Shown: piece by piece, positions 34,564-42,712 of the stretch | How positions within the stretch are numbered: position 1 is the first letter of the stretch | Layout of the letters: each line of letters begins with the position of its first letter | NCBI GenBank assembly: GCA_022483465.1 | Contig: JAKVNF010000003.1 | Location: 1-64,000, forward strand | Source of the DNA: Lachnospiraceae bacterium | GTDB taxonomy: Bacteria; Bacillota; Clostridia; Lachnospirales; Lachnospiraceae | DNA: 64,000 bases | Direction of reading: 5' to 3' | Translations under genes and position numbers: made by a program | The notes under the pieces: model-generated | Databases searched by the model: none | What the model saw: only the letters and a program-made list of their open reading frames with translations | What the model was told of the DNA's origin: nothing

Positions 34564-35265
34564 ATGCAGAAAGTTACGATAAAGAGAGAAGATCTGGACT
34601 TCCAGTGCAGAGAGGCCTACAAGACGCTGCGCAGCAACATCGAGTTCTGCGGCAAGGACATCCACAGTTTTGCGATCACGAGCTGCATTCCCAATGAGGG
34701 AAAGTCCGAGGTCTCGTTTCAGGTCGCGATTTCCTTTGCCCAGAGCGGCAAGAAGGTCCTGCTCATCGATGCGGACCTTCGGAAGTCCGTCATCACCGAG
34801 CACCTGAATTCCGGCAGGATCCGGTACGGCCTCACCAACTACTTCGCCGGGCAGTGCAACCTCGAGGAGTGCACCTGCAGCACTGATGAGCCGAATTTCT
34901 ATCTCATCGTGTGCGGCCCCCACTCCCCGATCCCGACGGAGCTCCTCTCCAGCAGCATGTTCGATGAGCTCCTCGAGACAGCGAAGAAGGAGTATGACCT
35001 TGTCATCATCGACACCCCGCCGGTCGCCTCGGTCATTGATGCCGCCCTGGTGGGACAGAAGGTGGACGGCGTCGTTGTCACGGTGGCTTCCGGGGAGGTG
35101 AGCTATCAGCTCCTCCAGGACGTGATCAATCAGCTCAAGACCGCGAACTGCAGGATCCTCGGCTGCGTCCTCAACAAGGCGGATCTCGGCGGGAGCGGGA
35201 CGTACGGGAAATACTATGGCAAGTACTACGGGAAGTACTATCGGAAATTTACAATAGACCGGTAA
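34564..35265 (+). CDS. cpsD: CpsD/CapB-type bacterial tyrosine kinase with MITE-altered tail
   Basis: 233 residues. Walker A IPNEGKSE (K47), Walker A' VLLIDADLRKS and LVIIDTPPVAS identify a BY-kinase, which autophosphorylates C-terminal tyrosines and controls polymer export. The tail begins TYGKYYGKYYGKYYRK; the residues RKFTIDR and the stop come from an inserted 221-bp element. Without it the frame would go on as YYGKYYGKYYGDDAKRKEK. The present tail thus lacks four tyrosines and the charged end. Seven tyrosines remain, so activity may persist in altered form. Confidence 0.92.
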   Translation: MQKVTIKREDLDFQCREAYKTLRSNIEFCGKDIHSFAITSCIPNEGKSEVSFQVAISFAQSGKKVLLIDADLRKSVITEHLNSGRIRYGLTNYFAGQCNLEECTCSTDEPNFYLIVCGPHSPIPTELLSSSMFDELLETAKKEYDLVIIDTPPVASVIDAALVGQKVDGVVVTVASGEVSYQLLQDVINQLKTANCRILGCVLNKADLGGSGTYGKYYGKYYGKYYRKFTIDR

Positions 35266-35462
35266 TTACCGAACAAGCGGTAAAGCGTTTTTTCGATGAA
35301 AGCCTTGTGTTTACTGGGTTGTGATCGATATAAACACACTGTTTATTGCGTTACCGGTCGGCAATGTTCTAAATAGTGAATTTTATCTTGAACAACTGCC
35401 GTGGTTACAGGCTTTCTCATGTGGTGCAACACGTCGTATTGCCGGTTTAAGCAAAATTTCCG
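35242..35462. mobile_element. 221-bp MITE-like element inserted in the kinase gene
   Basis: Left end CGGAAATTTACAATAGACCG(G) (35242-35262) and right end (35442-35462) are imperfect inverted repeats, 16 of 21 positions. They are flanked by an exact 5-bp duplication ACTAT (35237-35241, 35463-35467). Removing the element and one ACTAT restores an open kinase frame. No transposase is encoded; a 66-codon frame from 35321 runs out of the element into the old kinase tail. The DNA is more AT-rich than its surroundings. Confidence 0.85.
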
Positions 35463-35521
35463 ACTATGGCAAGTACTACGGAAAGTACTACGGGGATGAC
35501 GCAAAGCGAAAGGAAAAGTGA
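35463..35521 (+). pseudogene. Displaced C-terminal tail of the tyrosine kinase
   Basis: In the frame of the uninterrupted kinase it encodes YGKYYGKYYGDDAKRKEK and a TGA stop. It is separated from the kinase by the MITE-like element and may still be translated as part of a chimeric 66-residue frame starting at 35321, which has no ribosome site. Confidence 0.8.
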
Positions 35522-35591
35522 GCGCCTTGGGATGGAAAGTGCGGCGCGGTGAAATTTCCCCGCTTTTTACAGGATATCCATTTGAGAGTAT

Positions 35592-35635
35592 GCGGCCTTG
35601 AGGCAGACAATAGAGCTGTCTCCGGGCCGCTTTTT
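35592..35635 (+). terminator. Terminator after the cpsC-cpsD pair
   Basis: GCGGCC (35592-35597) pairs with GGCCGC (35625-35630), followed by TTTTT. It separates the kinase pair from the following genes. Confidence 0.7.
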
Positions 35636-35688
35636 GCAGCAGATACGGGAAATCCGGCGAAGGCTTGGCAGCTGGTTTTCGAAATAAA

Positions 35689-35973
35689 ATGCTGACTTGT
35701 AAAGATATATTGACAGCGTCCCCTCTCTGCCGTGCTGTTGACTTCGGCGATCACTGGGAGTTTGCCATCACGCCCATGCCTGATGTGGAATCCCTGCTCC
35801 GGGACAAGAGGACAACGCTCCCGAAGGTGCGCGAGGCGATCCGAAAGGTCTGCACACTGGCGCGGCCGGTCCTCCTTGCCTATGACGGGCTGAACCTGAA
35901 GGAGGATGTCGGCGGCGCGATGGGCTTTCCCGACTTTCTGGAGGCACTGGAAAAGGGCAGGGAGTCGGTCTGA
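35689..35973 (+). CDS. Small hypothetical protein
   Basis: 94 residues (ATG 35689; TTG 35665 also in frame; no strong ribosome site). Soluble and slightly charged, with a patterned strand-then-helix sequence (AVDFGDHWEFAITPMPDVES, then LPKVREAIRKVCTLARPVLL). No known motif. It lies alone between a terminator and the SCIFF gene. Codon use resembles the host genes, which favours a real gene, but function is unknown. Confidence 0.45.
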   Translation: MLTCKDILTASPLCRAVDFGDHWEFAITPMPDVESLLRDKRTTLPKVREAIRKVCTLARPVLLAYDGLNLKEDVGGAMGFPDFLEALEKGRESV

Positions 35974-36179
35974 AAGTGGGCCGAGGAAACGGAATGGAAA
36001 CCAGCTGTGACTGCAAACTCCCTGTGATTTTCGGGATCCCGGAAGGCCGGGAGCGCGTCAGGAGCACAGCAAAACAAGTTGACAGGATGGGGACGGGAAA
36101 GGTAACATAGACACTGCAAAAGTACAAAACGATAAGGAGTTCTATCCCTCATCGAAAAACCCAACGGGAGGACATCATC

Positions 36180-36323
36180 ATGAAGCATATCGTTACACTG
36201 GATACCAGAAACATGGTTCAGTCTGCAAAGGACGGCGGCTGCGGAGAGTGCCAGACTTCCTGCCAGAGCGCCTGCAAGACCAGCTGCGGCATCGCAAACC
36301 AGAGCTGCGAGCACAAGGACTGA
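36180..36323 (+). CDS. scfA: SCIFF ranthipeptide precursor
   Basis: 47-residue peptide with six cysteines (C21, C24, C28, C32, C36, C43), the hallmark of the six-cysteines-in-forty-five family conserved in Clostridia. The leader KHIVTLDTRNMVQSA is typical. The radical SAM enzyme encoded downstream forms Cys thioethers to neighbouring residues (a ranthipeptide). The mature product and its role are debated; links to quorum-like signalling have been proposed. GGGAGG lies 6-7 bases before the ATG. A terminator-like hairpin separates it from the maturase, allowing more peptide than enzyme. Confidence 0.93.
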   Translation: MKHIVTLDTRNMVQSAKDGGCGECQTSCQSACKTSCGIANQSCEHKD

Positions 36324-36378
36324 GTTCTGCATCATCCGTCCCGCCGGGACGAATGACAGACCAATGAGAGGAAAAGAG

Positions 36379-36407
36379 GCCGGGCGCCGATGGCGTGCCG
36401 GCTTTTT
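36379..36407 (+). terminator. Hairpin with T tract between SCIFF and maturase genes
   Basis: GCCGG-GCGCC pairs with GGCG-TGCCGGC, then TTTTT. Probable partial terminator setting the peptide to enzyme ratio. Confidence 0.7.
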
Positions 36408-36451
36408 CCGACGGAAAAACCCAATTTCAACCAGATAGAAAGCGAAAACGA

Positions 36452-37849
36452 ATGATTCATCAGTATAAACTCAACGGCTACAACATCATCCTGGATGTCT
36501 ACAGTGCCAGTGTCCACGTGACGGATGACGTCGCCTATGACGCCATCGCCATGCTGGATGAGAAGAAGGATCGGGACGAGATCCGAAAGACCCTGCTCGA
36601 GCGCTATCGGGACCGGGGGGTCACGGACCAGGACATCGACGACACCTTCTCCGACATCGACGAGCTCATCGGCGAGGGCAAGCTCTTTGCGGAGGATGTG
36701 TTCGCGGACAAGGCCTTTGACCTCAAGGCGAAGTCAAACGTGGTCAAGGCCCTCTGTCTCCTCGTTGCCCACACCTGCAACCTGAACTGCTCCTACTGCT
36801 TTGCCTCACAGGGCAAGTTTCACGGCAATCAGGGCCTCATGAGCTTTGAGACCGGAAAGCGGGCACTGGACTTTCTCGTGGAGAACTCCGGCCTTCGGAG
36901 AAACCTGGAGGTGGACTTCTTTGGCGGCGAGCCGCTGATGAATTTCCAGGTCTGCAAAGACCTGGTGGCCTATGCGAGGTCCATCGAGAAGGAGAAGAAC
37001 AAGAACTTCCGCTTCACGCTCACGACAAACGGCGTCGGCCTCACCGACGAGGTCATCGAGTGGGCCAACAAGGAGTGCTACAACGTGGTCCTCTCCCTGG
37101 ACGGCCGGAAGGAGGTCAACGACCGCTTCCGCGTGGACAAGGCGGGGCACGGCTCCTACGACAGGATCGTCCCGAACTTCCAGAAGCTCGTCAAAGCCCG
37201 CACAAACGGCACCTACTACATGCGCGGGACCTTCACCCACTACAACACCGACTTCACCAAGGACATCTTCCACATGGCGGATGACCTGGGCTTTACGGAA
37301 CTCTCCATGGAGCCCGTGGTGACGGATCCGAAGAATCCCTCTGCCCTGACGGAGGAGGACCTTCCCATCATCAAGGAGCAGTACGAGATCCTGGCAAAGG
37401 ACATGCTGCGCCGGGAAGAGGAGGGCCACCCCATCACCTTCTATCACTACATGATCAACCTGGAGCACGGACCGTGCATCTACAAGCGGATCTCCGGCTG
37501 CGGCTCCGGCACGGAGTACATGGCGGTCACCGCCTGGGGCGATTTGTATCCCTGCCACCAGTTCGTCGGCGACGAGAACTATAAGCTCGGCAACATCTGG
37601 GACGGCGTGACGAACACCGCGCTCAGGGATGAATTCAAGCTCTGCAACGTCTACTCCCGCCCGGACTGCGCGAACTGCTGGGCAAAGCTCTACTGTGCAG
37701 GAGGCTGTGCCGCCAATGCCCTCCATGCGACCGGCGACATCCACGGCACCTATGAGTACGGCTGCGAGGTGTTCAAGAAGAGAATCGAGTGCGCGATCAT
37801 GATCAAGGTCGCAGAGGCGAAACGGCAGGCCCAAAAGGCCAAGGAGTAA
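36452..37849 (+). CDS. scfB: SCIFF radical SAM maturase (SPASM type)
   Basis: 465 residues. N-terminal peptide-binding RRE-like region (about 1-85), then the radical SAM barrel with CNLNCSYC (C109, C113, C116 for the 4Fe-4S/SAM cluster) and FFGGEPLMNF. A C-terminal SPASM region (about 345-440: GCGSGTEYMAVTAWGDLYPC, CANCWAKLYCAGGCAANA) holds auxiliary clusters. It installs thioether bonds in the upstream peptide. ATG 36452 fits the family start, although the ribosome site is weak. Cytidine deaminase follows directly. Confidence 0.95.
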   Translation: MIHQYKLNGYNIILDVYSASVHVTDDVAYDAIAMLDEKKDRDEIRKTLLERYRDRGVTDQDIDDTFSDIDELIGEGKLFAEDVFADKAFDLKAKSNVVKALCLLVAHTCNLNCSYCFASQGKFHGNQGLMSFETGKRALDFLVENSGLRRNLEVDFFGGEPLMNFQVCKDLVAYARSIEKEKNKNFRFTLTTNGVGLTDEVIEWANKECYNVVLSLDGRKEVNDRFRVDKAGHGSYDRIVPNFQKLVKARTNGTYYMRGTFTHYNTDFTKDIFHMADDLGFTELSMEPVVTDPKNPSALTEEDLPIIKEQYEILAKDMLRREEEGHPITFYHYMINLEHGPCIYKRISGCGSGTEYMAVTAWGDLYPCHQFVGDENYKLGNIWDGVTNTALRDEFKLCNVYSRPDCANCWAKLYCAGGCAANALHATGDIHGTYEYGCEVFKKRIECAIMIKVAEAKRQAQKAKE

Positions 37850-37855
37850 ATGGAA

Positions 37856-38290
37856 ATGGAAATTCCGGAAAAGACGAGACAGGAGCTGATCAGACAGGCC
37901 TTCGCGGCGCGGGAGCGCGCCTACGCGCCCTACTCCCACTACAAGGTGGGGGCGGCACTGCTGTGCCAGGACGGCACCATCGTCACCGGCTGCAACGTGG
38001 AGTGCGCCGCCTTCGGCGTCGGGCAGTGCGCGGAGCGCTGCGCCCTGACCAAGGCGGTCTCGGAGGGAGAGCGGACCTTCTCAGCGATCGCGCTTGCCGC
38101 CGCCCTCGACTCGGCGGTGGACCTTGCCGAGGAGCCCTATCCCACGCCCTGCGGCGCCTGCCGCCAGGGCCTGCGGGAGTTTGTGGACCCCGAGGCATTC
38201 CAGGTCATCATGGCGAGGAGCCTCACCGACTGCCGCATCATGAGCCTCGAGGAGCTGCTGCCCGCAAGCTTTGGCCCATCGGCGCTCTGA
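37856..38290 (+). CDS. cdd: Cytidine deaminase
   Basis: 144 residues of the homotetrameric type; converts cytidine and deoxycytidine to uridine forms in pyrimidine salvage. Motifs: APYSHYKVGAALL, then GCNVECAAFGVGQCAERCAL with catalytic Glu and first zinc Cys, and PTPCGACRQ with the other two zinc Cys. The usual ENASYG is ECAAFG, a mild change. ATG 37856 is preferred over ATG 37850 because AAGGAG (inside the maturase end) is then 9 bases away. It is an ordinary metabolic gene placed within the locus. Confidence 0.93.
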   Translation: MEIPEKTRQELIRQAFAARERAYAPYSHYKVGAALLCQDGTIVTGCNVECAAFGVGQCAERCALTKAVSEGERTFSAIALAAALDSAVDLAEEPYPTPCGACRQGLREFVDPEAFQVIMARSLTDCRIMSLEELLPASFGPSAL

Positions 38291-38308
38291 AAAAAGAAAA
38301 AGTCGAAA

Positions 38309-38336
38309 AAGGAGGGGTGTGCACCCCTCCTTTTTT
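38309..38336 (+). terminator. Strong terminator after cdd
   Basis: GGAGGGGTG and CACCCCTCC form a perfect stem followed by six T. It ends the scfB-cdd transcript. Confidence 0.9.
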
Positions 38337-38456
38337 ACTGCCCGGAATTCTCCGGGATTCAGCAAAAGAGACCAGATTTTATCCCACAGTTTCTCACGAA
38401 AGATCCGGAAAACTCCCGATTTCGCCCAATTTTCGTTTCCCAAGATTCCGGCTTTC

Positions 38457-38485
38457 TTTACCTGTCCCCTGTGTTAAAATATAAT
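38457..38485 (+). promoter_or_regulatory. Sigma-A type promoter of the glycan assembly genes
   Basis: TTTACC (38457-38462), 17-bp spacer, TATAAT (38480-38485), located after the cdd terminator and about 85 bases before the first assembly gene. Confidence 0.65.
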
Positions 38486-38570
38486 CTTATAGTGCCGCAT
38501 TGGTACCTGACGCCGGGCAGCTGCCCGGCCAGGCGCCGCCCAAGAATCCCCGCGGCACTTCCGGAGCATG

Positions 38571-39677
38571 ATGAGAAGAGACCGCATTTACGTTTGCCAT
38601 ACGTTTTACCACGCCTACATCGCCTGCCTGAAGGAGCTGGCGCTCCCAAAAAGTGAGCAGGGCGGTGCAACCTTAGTCCTCTCCAAGATGTCCAATGACT
38701 TTGGGACCTTTCCGGCGCGGGCAAAGGAGAGCGGCCTGTTTGCGGAGGTCCTGTCCTTTGACGAGAAGGACTACACCTACTTTCCGGAGCTGGTGGAGCT
38801 GAAGAAGGACCGGGGAAACCAGTTCAAAAACATGCTGCAGAGGATCCGGTTCTGCCGGCGGCTCGGGGAGCTGGAGGCGCCCTTTGTGCCGGTGGACTTT
38901 TCCAAGTACCGCGACATCTACGTCTTCTGCGACTCGGACCCCATCGGCTACTATCTGAGCTACAAGAAAATCCACTACCACGCGGTGGAGGATGGCCTCG
39001 ACTGCATCCGCTACCGGGACACCGCCCGGGACGACAACCGGGGCTGCTTTCCGCTCAAGGCGTGGATGGCAAAGCTGGGGCTGATCTTCATCCAGAACGG
39101 CTACGGGAAGTACTGCATCGACTTTGAGGTCAACGACATCTCGGCCCTGGACCACCCGATCAAAAAGATGCGGGAGGTGCCCCGGGAGGGATTGACTGCA
39201 AGGCTCACCCAGGCTGACCGGGATCTTCTCACCAAGATGTTCATCGAGAACCGGGCGGAGCTGGAAGAGCAGCTTGCCCGGGCGGATGCGGCCCACCTCC
39301 CCAAGGTGTTGGTCCTCACCGAGCCCCTGACAAAGAGCCTTGCGACCCGGGAGAAGCTCTTCCGGGATCTGATTCAGGAGTACGGCGAGGTGGACGGGAA
39401 GCGGGGCGTCGTGGTGATCAAGCCCCATCCCCGGGACCTTCTGAACTACCGCGAGAAGTTCCCCGACGACGTGGTGCTCGATGCCCACTTCCCAATGGAG
39501 ATCCTGAACTTCACCGGGGCGTCCTTTGACCGGGTCGTCACCGTCTACACGGTGCCCTCCTCCATCCACTGCGCGAAGGAGAAGGTGTACCTGGGCAGCA
39601 GCTTCATGGACCGGTATGAGGACCCGATGGACCACCGGAGCGTCACGAACGCCGCGGCCCGGATCACAAAGGGCTGA
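38571..39677 (+). CDS. Glycosyltransferase, GT52/sialyltransferase-like
   Basis: 368 residues (ATG 38568 or 38571; GGAG just upstream favours the second). Cytoplasmic GT-B-like protein: IYVCHTFYHAYIACLKEL at the start, HAVEDGLDC in the middle and VVIKPHPRDLLNYREKFPDD near the end, as in GT52 and polysialyl/LOS sialyltransferase-like enzymes. It probably adds a sugar to the lipid-linked glycan. The donor cannot be told from sequence. It is first in the long operon, and its stop codon lies in the first unit of the 20-bp tandem repeat. Confidence 0.65.
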   Translation: MRRDRIYVCHTFYHAYIACLKELALPKSEQGGATLVLSKMSNDFGTFPARAKESGLFAEVLSFDEKDYTYFPELVELKKDRGNQFKNMLQRIRFCRRLGELEAPFVPVDFSKYRDIYVFCDSDPIGYYLSYKKIHYHAVEDGLDCIRYRDTARDDNRGCFPLKAWMAKLGLIFIQNGYGKYCIDFEVNDISALDHPIKKMREVPREGLTARLTQADRDLLTKMFIENRAELEEQLARADAAHLPKVLVLTEPLTKSLATREKLFRDLIQEYGEVDGKRGVVVIKPHPRDLLNYREKFPDDVVLDAHFPMEILNFTGASFDRVVTVYTVPSSIHCAKEKVYLGSSFMDRYEDPMDHRSVTNAAARITKG

Positions 39678-39766
39678 AATACGCCCTTCAGGGCTGAAAA
39701 ACGCCCTTTAGGGCTGAAACACGCCCTTCACGGCTGAAAAACGCCTTTCAGGGCTAAATCCCCTTT
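39671..39766 (+). repeat. 20-bp tandem repeat, about 4.8 units
   Basis: Units start at 39671, 39691, 39711, 39731 and 39751 (partial). Consensus GGGCTGAAANACGCCCTTYA. Each unit has arms GGGC and GCCC and could fold as a small hairpin. It covers the stop codon of the preceding gene and fills the gap to the ABC transporter gene. Confidence 0.9.
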
Positions 39767-39782
39767 CTACAGGACAAAAACG

Positions 39783-41540
39783 ATGCAGAAGATATGGAAA
39801 AAACTCAACCTCCTCCTGGACCGCCGCCAGAAACAGGTGATGGTCGGCCTGGTGTTTGTCATGCTGATCGGCGCCGTGCTGGAGGCCCTGGGCATCACCC
39901 TGATCATCCCCATCCTGGAGGTGATCATCGACCCGGAGGCGATCTCGGAGAACCGCTACCACATGGGGGACATCTACAAACTCCTTCACATGCAGAGCAC
40001 CAAGGAGTTCGCCCTGCTGATGATGGGCGCCATCGTGGTGGTGTTCCTCGTCAAGAACCTCTACCTGTACTTTGAGCAGAAGGTGCTGCTGAACTTCATC
40101 TACCGGAACCAGTTCCGGACCTCGAATCGCATGATGATCAACTTCATGAAGCGGCCCTACGAGTACTACCTCAACGCCAACACCTCGGTGATCCAGCGCA
40201 ACATCACCAGCGACATCAACAACGTCTACGCGCTGATCCTGAACCTCCTGCAGCTGACCTCCGAGCTCATCGTCTTTGTGATCCTGGTGCTGGTGCTGCT
40301 TGCGGTGGACGCCAGGATGATCCTGACCATTGCAGCGCTCCTGGTGCTGGTGCTGTTTCTCATCAAGAAGTTTTTAAAGCCCGTGATGCTCAAGGCGGGA
40401 AAGGACAACCAGGACTACTACGCGGGGCTCTTCCGCTGGATCTCCGAGTCCGTGGACGCGGTCAAGGAGATCAAGATCGCCAACAAGGAGAACTATTTCA
40501 TCAGCGAGTACGCAAAGTGCGGCGAGGGCTACGTGGATGCCGTGCAGAAGTACTCCCTGTACACCGCAACCCCGCGGCTTCTCATCGAGTGGGTCTCCAT
40601 CGCGGGCCTTGTCCTGTACATGATGGTGGAGGTCATGACGGGGAGCGGAAACCTGGCCTCCATGGTGCCCCAGATCGGCGTCTTCGGCATGGCGGCGGCA
40701 AGACTCCTTCCCTCTGCCAACCGGATCAACACCTACCTGACCAACATCTCCTACTTCACGCCGTTCCTCGACAACGTCTCCGACAACCTGCAGCAGGAGA
40801 TCCACGACAGCTCGATCTCCTACCGGCTGGAGGACTATGACCCCTCCGGGACGGCCGTCAAGCTCCCGGTGAAACACACGATCACGATGCAGGACATCAC
40901 CTACCGGTACCCGAACTCGGACGTTTTGATCTTCGACCACGCAAACGTCACCTTCCCGGTGGGCAAGTCCATCGGCATCGTGGGTTCCTCGGGCGGGGGC
41001 AAGACGACGCTGATCGACATCATGCTGGGTCTGTTAAAGCCCGAGGAGGGGAAGATCCTCGCCGACGGCGTGGACGTGCGGACCAACTACCCGGGATGGC
41101 TGCGCAACATCGGCTACATCCCCCAGACCATCTACATGCTGGACACGACGATCCGCAGGAACGTCGCCTTTGGCGTGCCGGATGCGGAGATCGACGATGA
41201 GAAGGTCTGGCGGGCGCTGAAGGAGGCCCAGCTGGACGAGCACGTGCGGAGCCTCCCCGAGGGGCTGGACACGCAGATCGGCCAGCACGGCATCCGCTTC
41301 TCCGGCGGCCAGAGGCAGCGCATCGGCATCGCAAGGGCCCTCTTTGAGGACCCGGAGGTGCTGGTCCTCGACGAGGCGACCTCGGCCCTGGACAACGAGA
41401 CGGAGGCGGCGATCATGGAGTCCGTCAACCGCCTGCACGGCAGAAAGACGCTGATCATCATCGCCCACCGGCTGGAGACCATCGAGAAGTGCGACCTGGT
41501 CTATCGGGTGCAGGACAAGAACGTCGTCCGGGAGCGGTGA
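39783..41540 (+). CDS. PglK/MsbA-type ABC flippase
   Basis: 585-residue half-transporter: membrane domain with six helices (about 1-320), then the ATPase with Walker A GSSGGGKTT (K407), signature FSGGQRQRIGIARAL, and Walker B VLVLDEATSALD. Resembles PglK, which flips undecaprenyl-diphosphate oligosaccharides in N-glycan pathways, and other lipid-linked glycan flippases. No Wzx flippase is seen in the window, so this protein is the best candidate to turn the finished unit outward. Confidence 0.85.
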   Translation: MQKIWKKLNLLLDRRQKQVMVGLVFVMLIGAVLEALGITLIIPILEVIIDPEAISENRYHMGDIYKLLHMQSTKEFALLMMGAIVVVFLVKNLYLYFEQKVLLNFIYRNQFRTSNRMMINFMKRPYEYYLNANTSVIQRNITSDINNVYALILNLLQLTSELIVFVILVLVLLAVDARMILTIAALLVLVLFLIKKFLKPVMLKAGKDNQDYYAGLFRWISESVDAVKEIKIANKENYFISEYAKCGEGYVDAVQKYSLYTATPRLLIEWVSIAGLVLYMMVEVMTGSGNLASMVPQIGVFGMAAARLLPSANRINTYLTNISYFTPFLDNVSDNLQQEIHDSSISYRLEDYDPSGTAVKLPVKHTITMQDITYRYPNSDVLIFDHANVTFPVGKSIGIVGSSGGGKTTLIDIMLGLLKPEEGKILADGVDVRTNYPGWLRNIGYIPQTIYMLDTTIRRNVAFGVPDAEIDDEKVWRALKEAQLDEHVRSLPEGLDTQIGQHGIRFSGGQRQRIGIARALFEDPEVLVLDEATSALDNETEAAIMESVNRLHGRKTLIIIAHRLETIEKCDLVYRVQDKNVVRER

Positions 41541-41559
41541 GAGAAAGCGGGGGGTGCGG

Positions 41560-42708
41560 ATGTTAGAGCAGGGAAGACGAAACCGAATACCGGTCTATGA
41601 GTGGATGCGGGTCATCGCCATGGGGATGGTGCTTTGCCTGCACGCCAACTACCAGCTGGGGGCCCTGGCGGATGCCGGAAGCCCCCTGACGCCGACCCGG
41701 GTGCTGGGGGGCTTTCTGGAGTCCTTTGCGATCATCGCGGTCAACGTGTACGTGCTGATCAGCGGGTATTTTCTCTCGAAGATCCCCTTTCGGCTCTCGC
41801 GGCTTCTGCGGCTCTGGTGCGAGATCCTGTTCTACGCCGCGCTGATCCCGGTGGTGCTTCGCGCTTTCGGCGTTCCGATTTCGGGGACCGATATCTGGAG
41901 CGCTGCCACTTATGTCCTTCCGGTCTCGATGAACCACTACTGGTTTGCGACAAGCTATGTGTGGCTGGTGCTCCTCTCCCCGGTTCTCAATGCCGCGGCT
42001 GAGCACCTTTCAAGGCGCCAGCTGAAGGCGGTGCTGCTTGGGCTCCTCTTTGTGGAGAGCTTTTTGCCGAGTATCTCCCCGGTGCAGCTTGTCAGCGACA
42101 ATTTCGGCTATGACTTCTCCTGGTTCCTCGTCCTGTACCTGACGGCGGCGTACCTGCGCCGCTACGGGGCGGGGCGGTTCGAGCGGGGGAAGCGGGCGCT
42201 TCCTGCGTACCTTGGCTCCTGCCTTGGGATCTTTGCCCTGTACGTGGCCCTGCACCTTGTGTATGAGCGCACCGGGTCCCTTGCCTGGTACATGCAGGTG
42301 CCTTTTCACTACAACTTTGTCCTGACCTATCTCGCCTCCGTGGGCTTTTTTGCCGCCTTCCGGCGGGCAAAGATCCCGGAGGGCAGGGCGTCTGACTTTG
42401 TCATGGCGCTTGCCCCGGAGACCTTTGGCGTCTACCTGATCCACCAGCACGTCGATGTGAAGGACCGCTGGGCGGGCGTCCTGCAGCGCTTTTTCGGGGA
42501 GGTCAGCCAGACGAATCCCCTCCGGTACCTCTTGGAGATGCTGGCGGCCGTGGTGATCCTGTACGCGGTCTGCGCGGCGATCGACTGGGTCCGGAACAAA
42601 CTCTTCCGGGCGGCGGAGCGGGCTCTCTCCAAGACCCGCCCCGCGGCGTGGATCCGCCGGGCGGATGCCGTGTTTGCCGAAAGAGGAGACAAGGAAGAAT
42701 CGAGGTGA
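41560..42708 (+). CDS. Membrane acyltransferase, acyltransferase-3 family
   Basis: 382 residues with about ten membrane segments. The N-terminus IPVYEWMRVIAMGMVLCLHA carries the early Arg and His of acyltransferase-3 (OafA/WecH-like) proteins, which move acyl groups (often acetyl) across the membrane to sugars. ATG 41560 follows a GGGGGG tract; a GTG two codons earlier is possible. The short basic C-terminal tail overlaps the region of the next gene's start. It probably O-acetylates the glycan. Confidence 0.85.
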   Translation: MLEQGRRNRIPVYEWMRVIAMGMVLCLHANYQLGALADAGSPLTPTRVLGGFLESFAIIAVNVYVLISGYFLSKIPFRLSRLLRLWCEILFYAALIPVVLRAFGVPISGTDIWSAATYVLPVSMNHYWFATSYVWLVLLSPVLNAAAEHLSRRQLKAVLLGLLFVESFLPSISPVQLVSDNFGYDFSWFLVLYLTAAYLRRYGAGRFERGKRALPAYLGSCLGIFALYVALHLVYERTGSLAWYMQVPFHYNFVLTYLASVGFFAAFRRAKIPEGRASDFVMALAPETFGVYLIHQHVDVKDRWAGVLQRFFGEVSQTNPLRYLLEMLAAVVILYAVCAAIDWVRNKLFRAAERALSKTRPAAWIRRADAVFAERGDKEESR

Positions 42709-42712
42709 TGGG

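Noticed and set aside
34131-34923. Long minus-strand frames opposite cpsC/cpsD and throughout the GC-rich glycan locus
   Set aside because: High GC content gives long antisense frames; they are low-complexity and lie opposite genes with conserved motifs.
35321-35521. 66-codon frame ending in YGKYYGKYYGDD as a separate kinase-like gene
   Set aside because: The first two-thirds are MITE sequence and the rest is the displaced kinase tail; no ribosome site.
39671-39766. CRISPR array
   Set aside because: Head-to-tail 20-bp units with no spacers.
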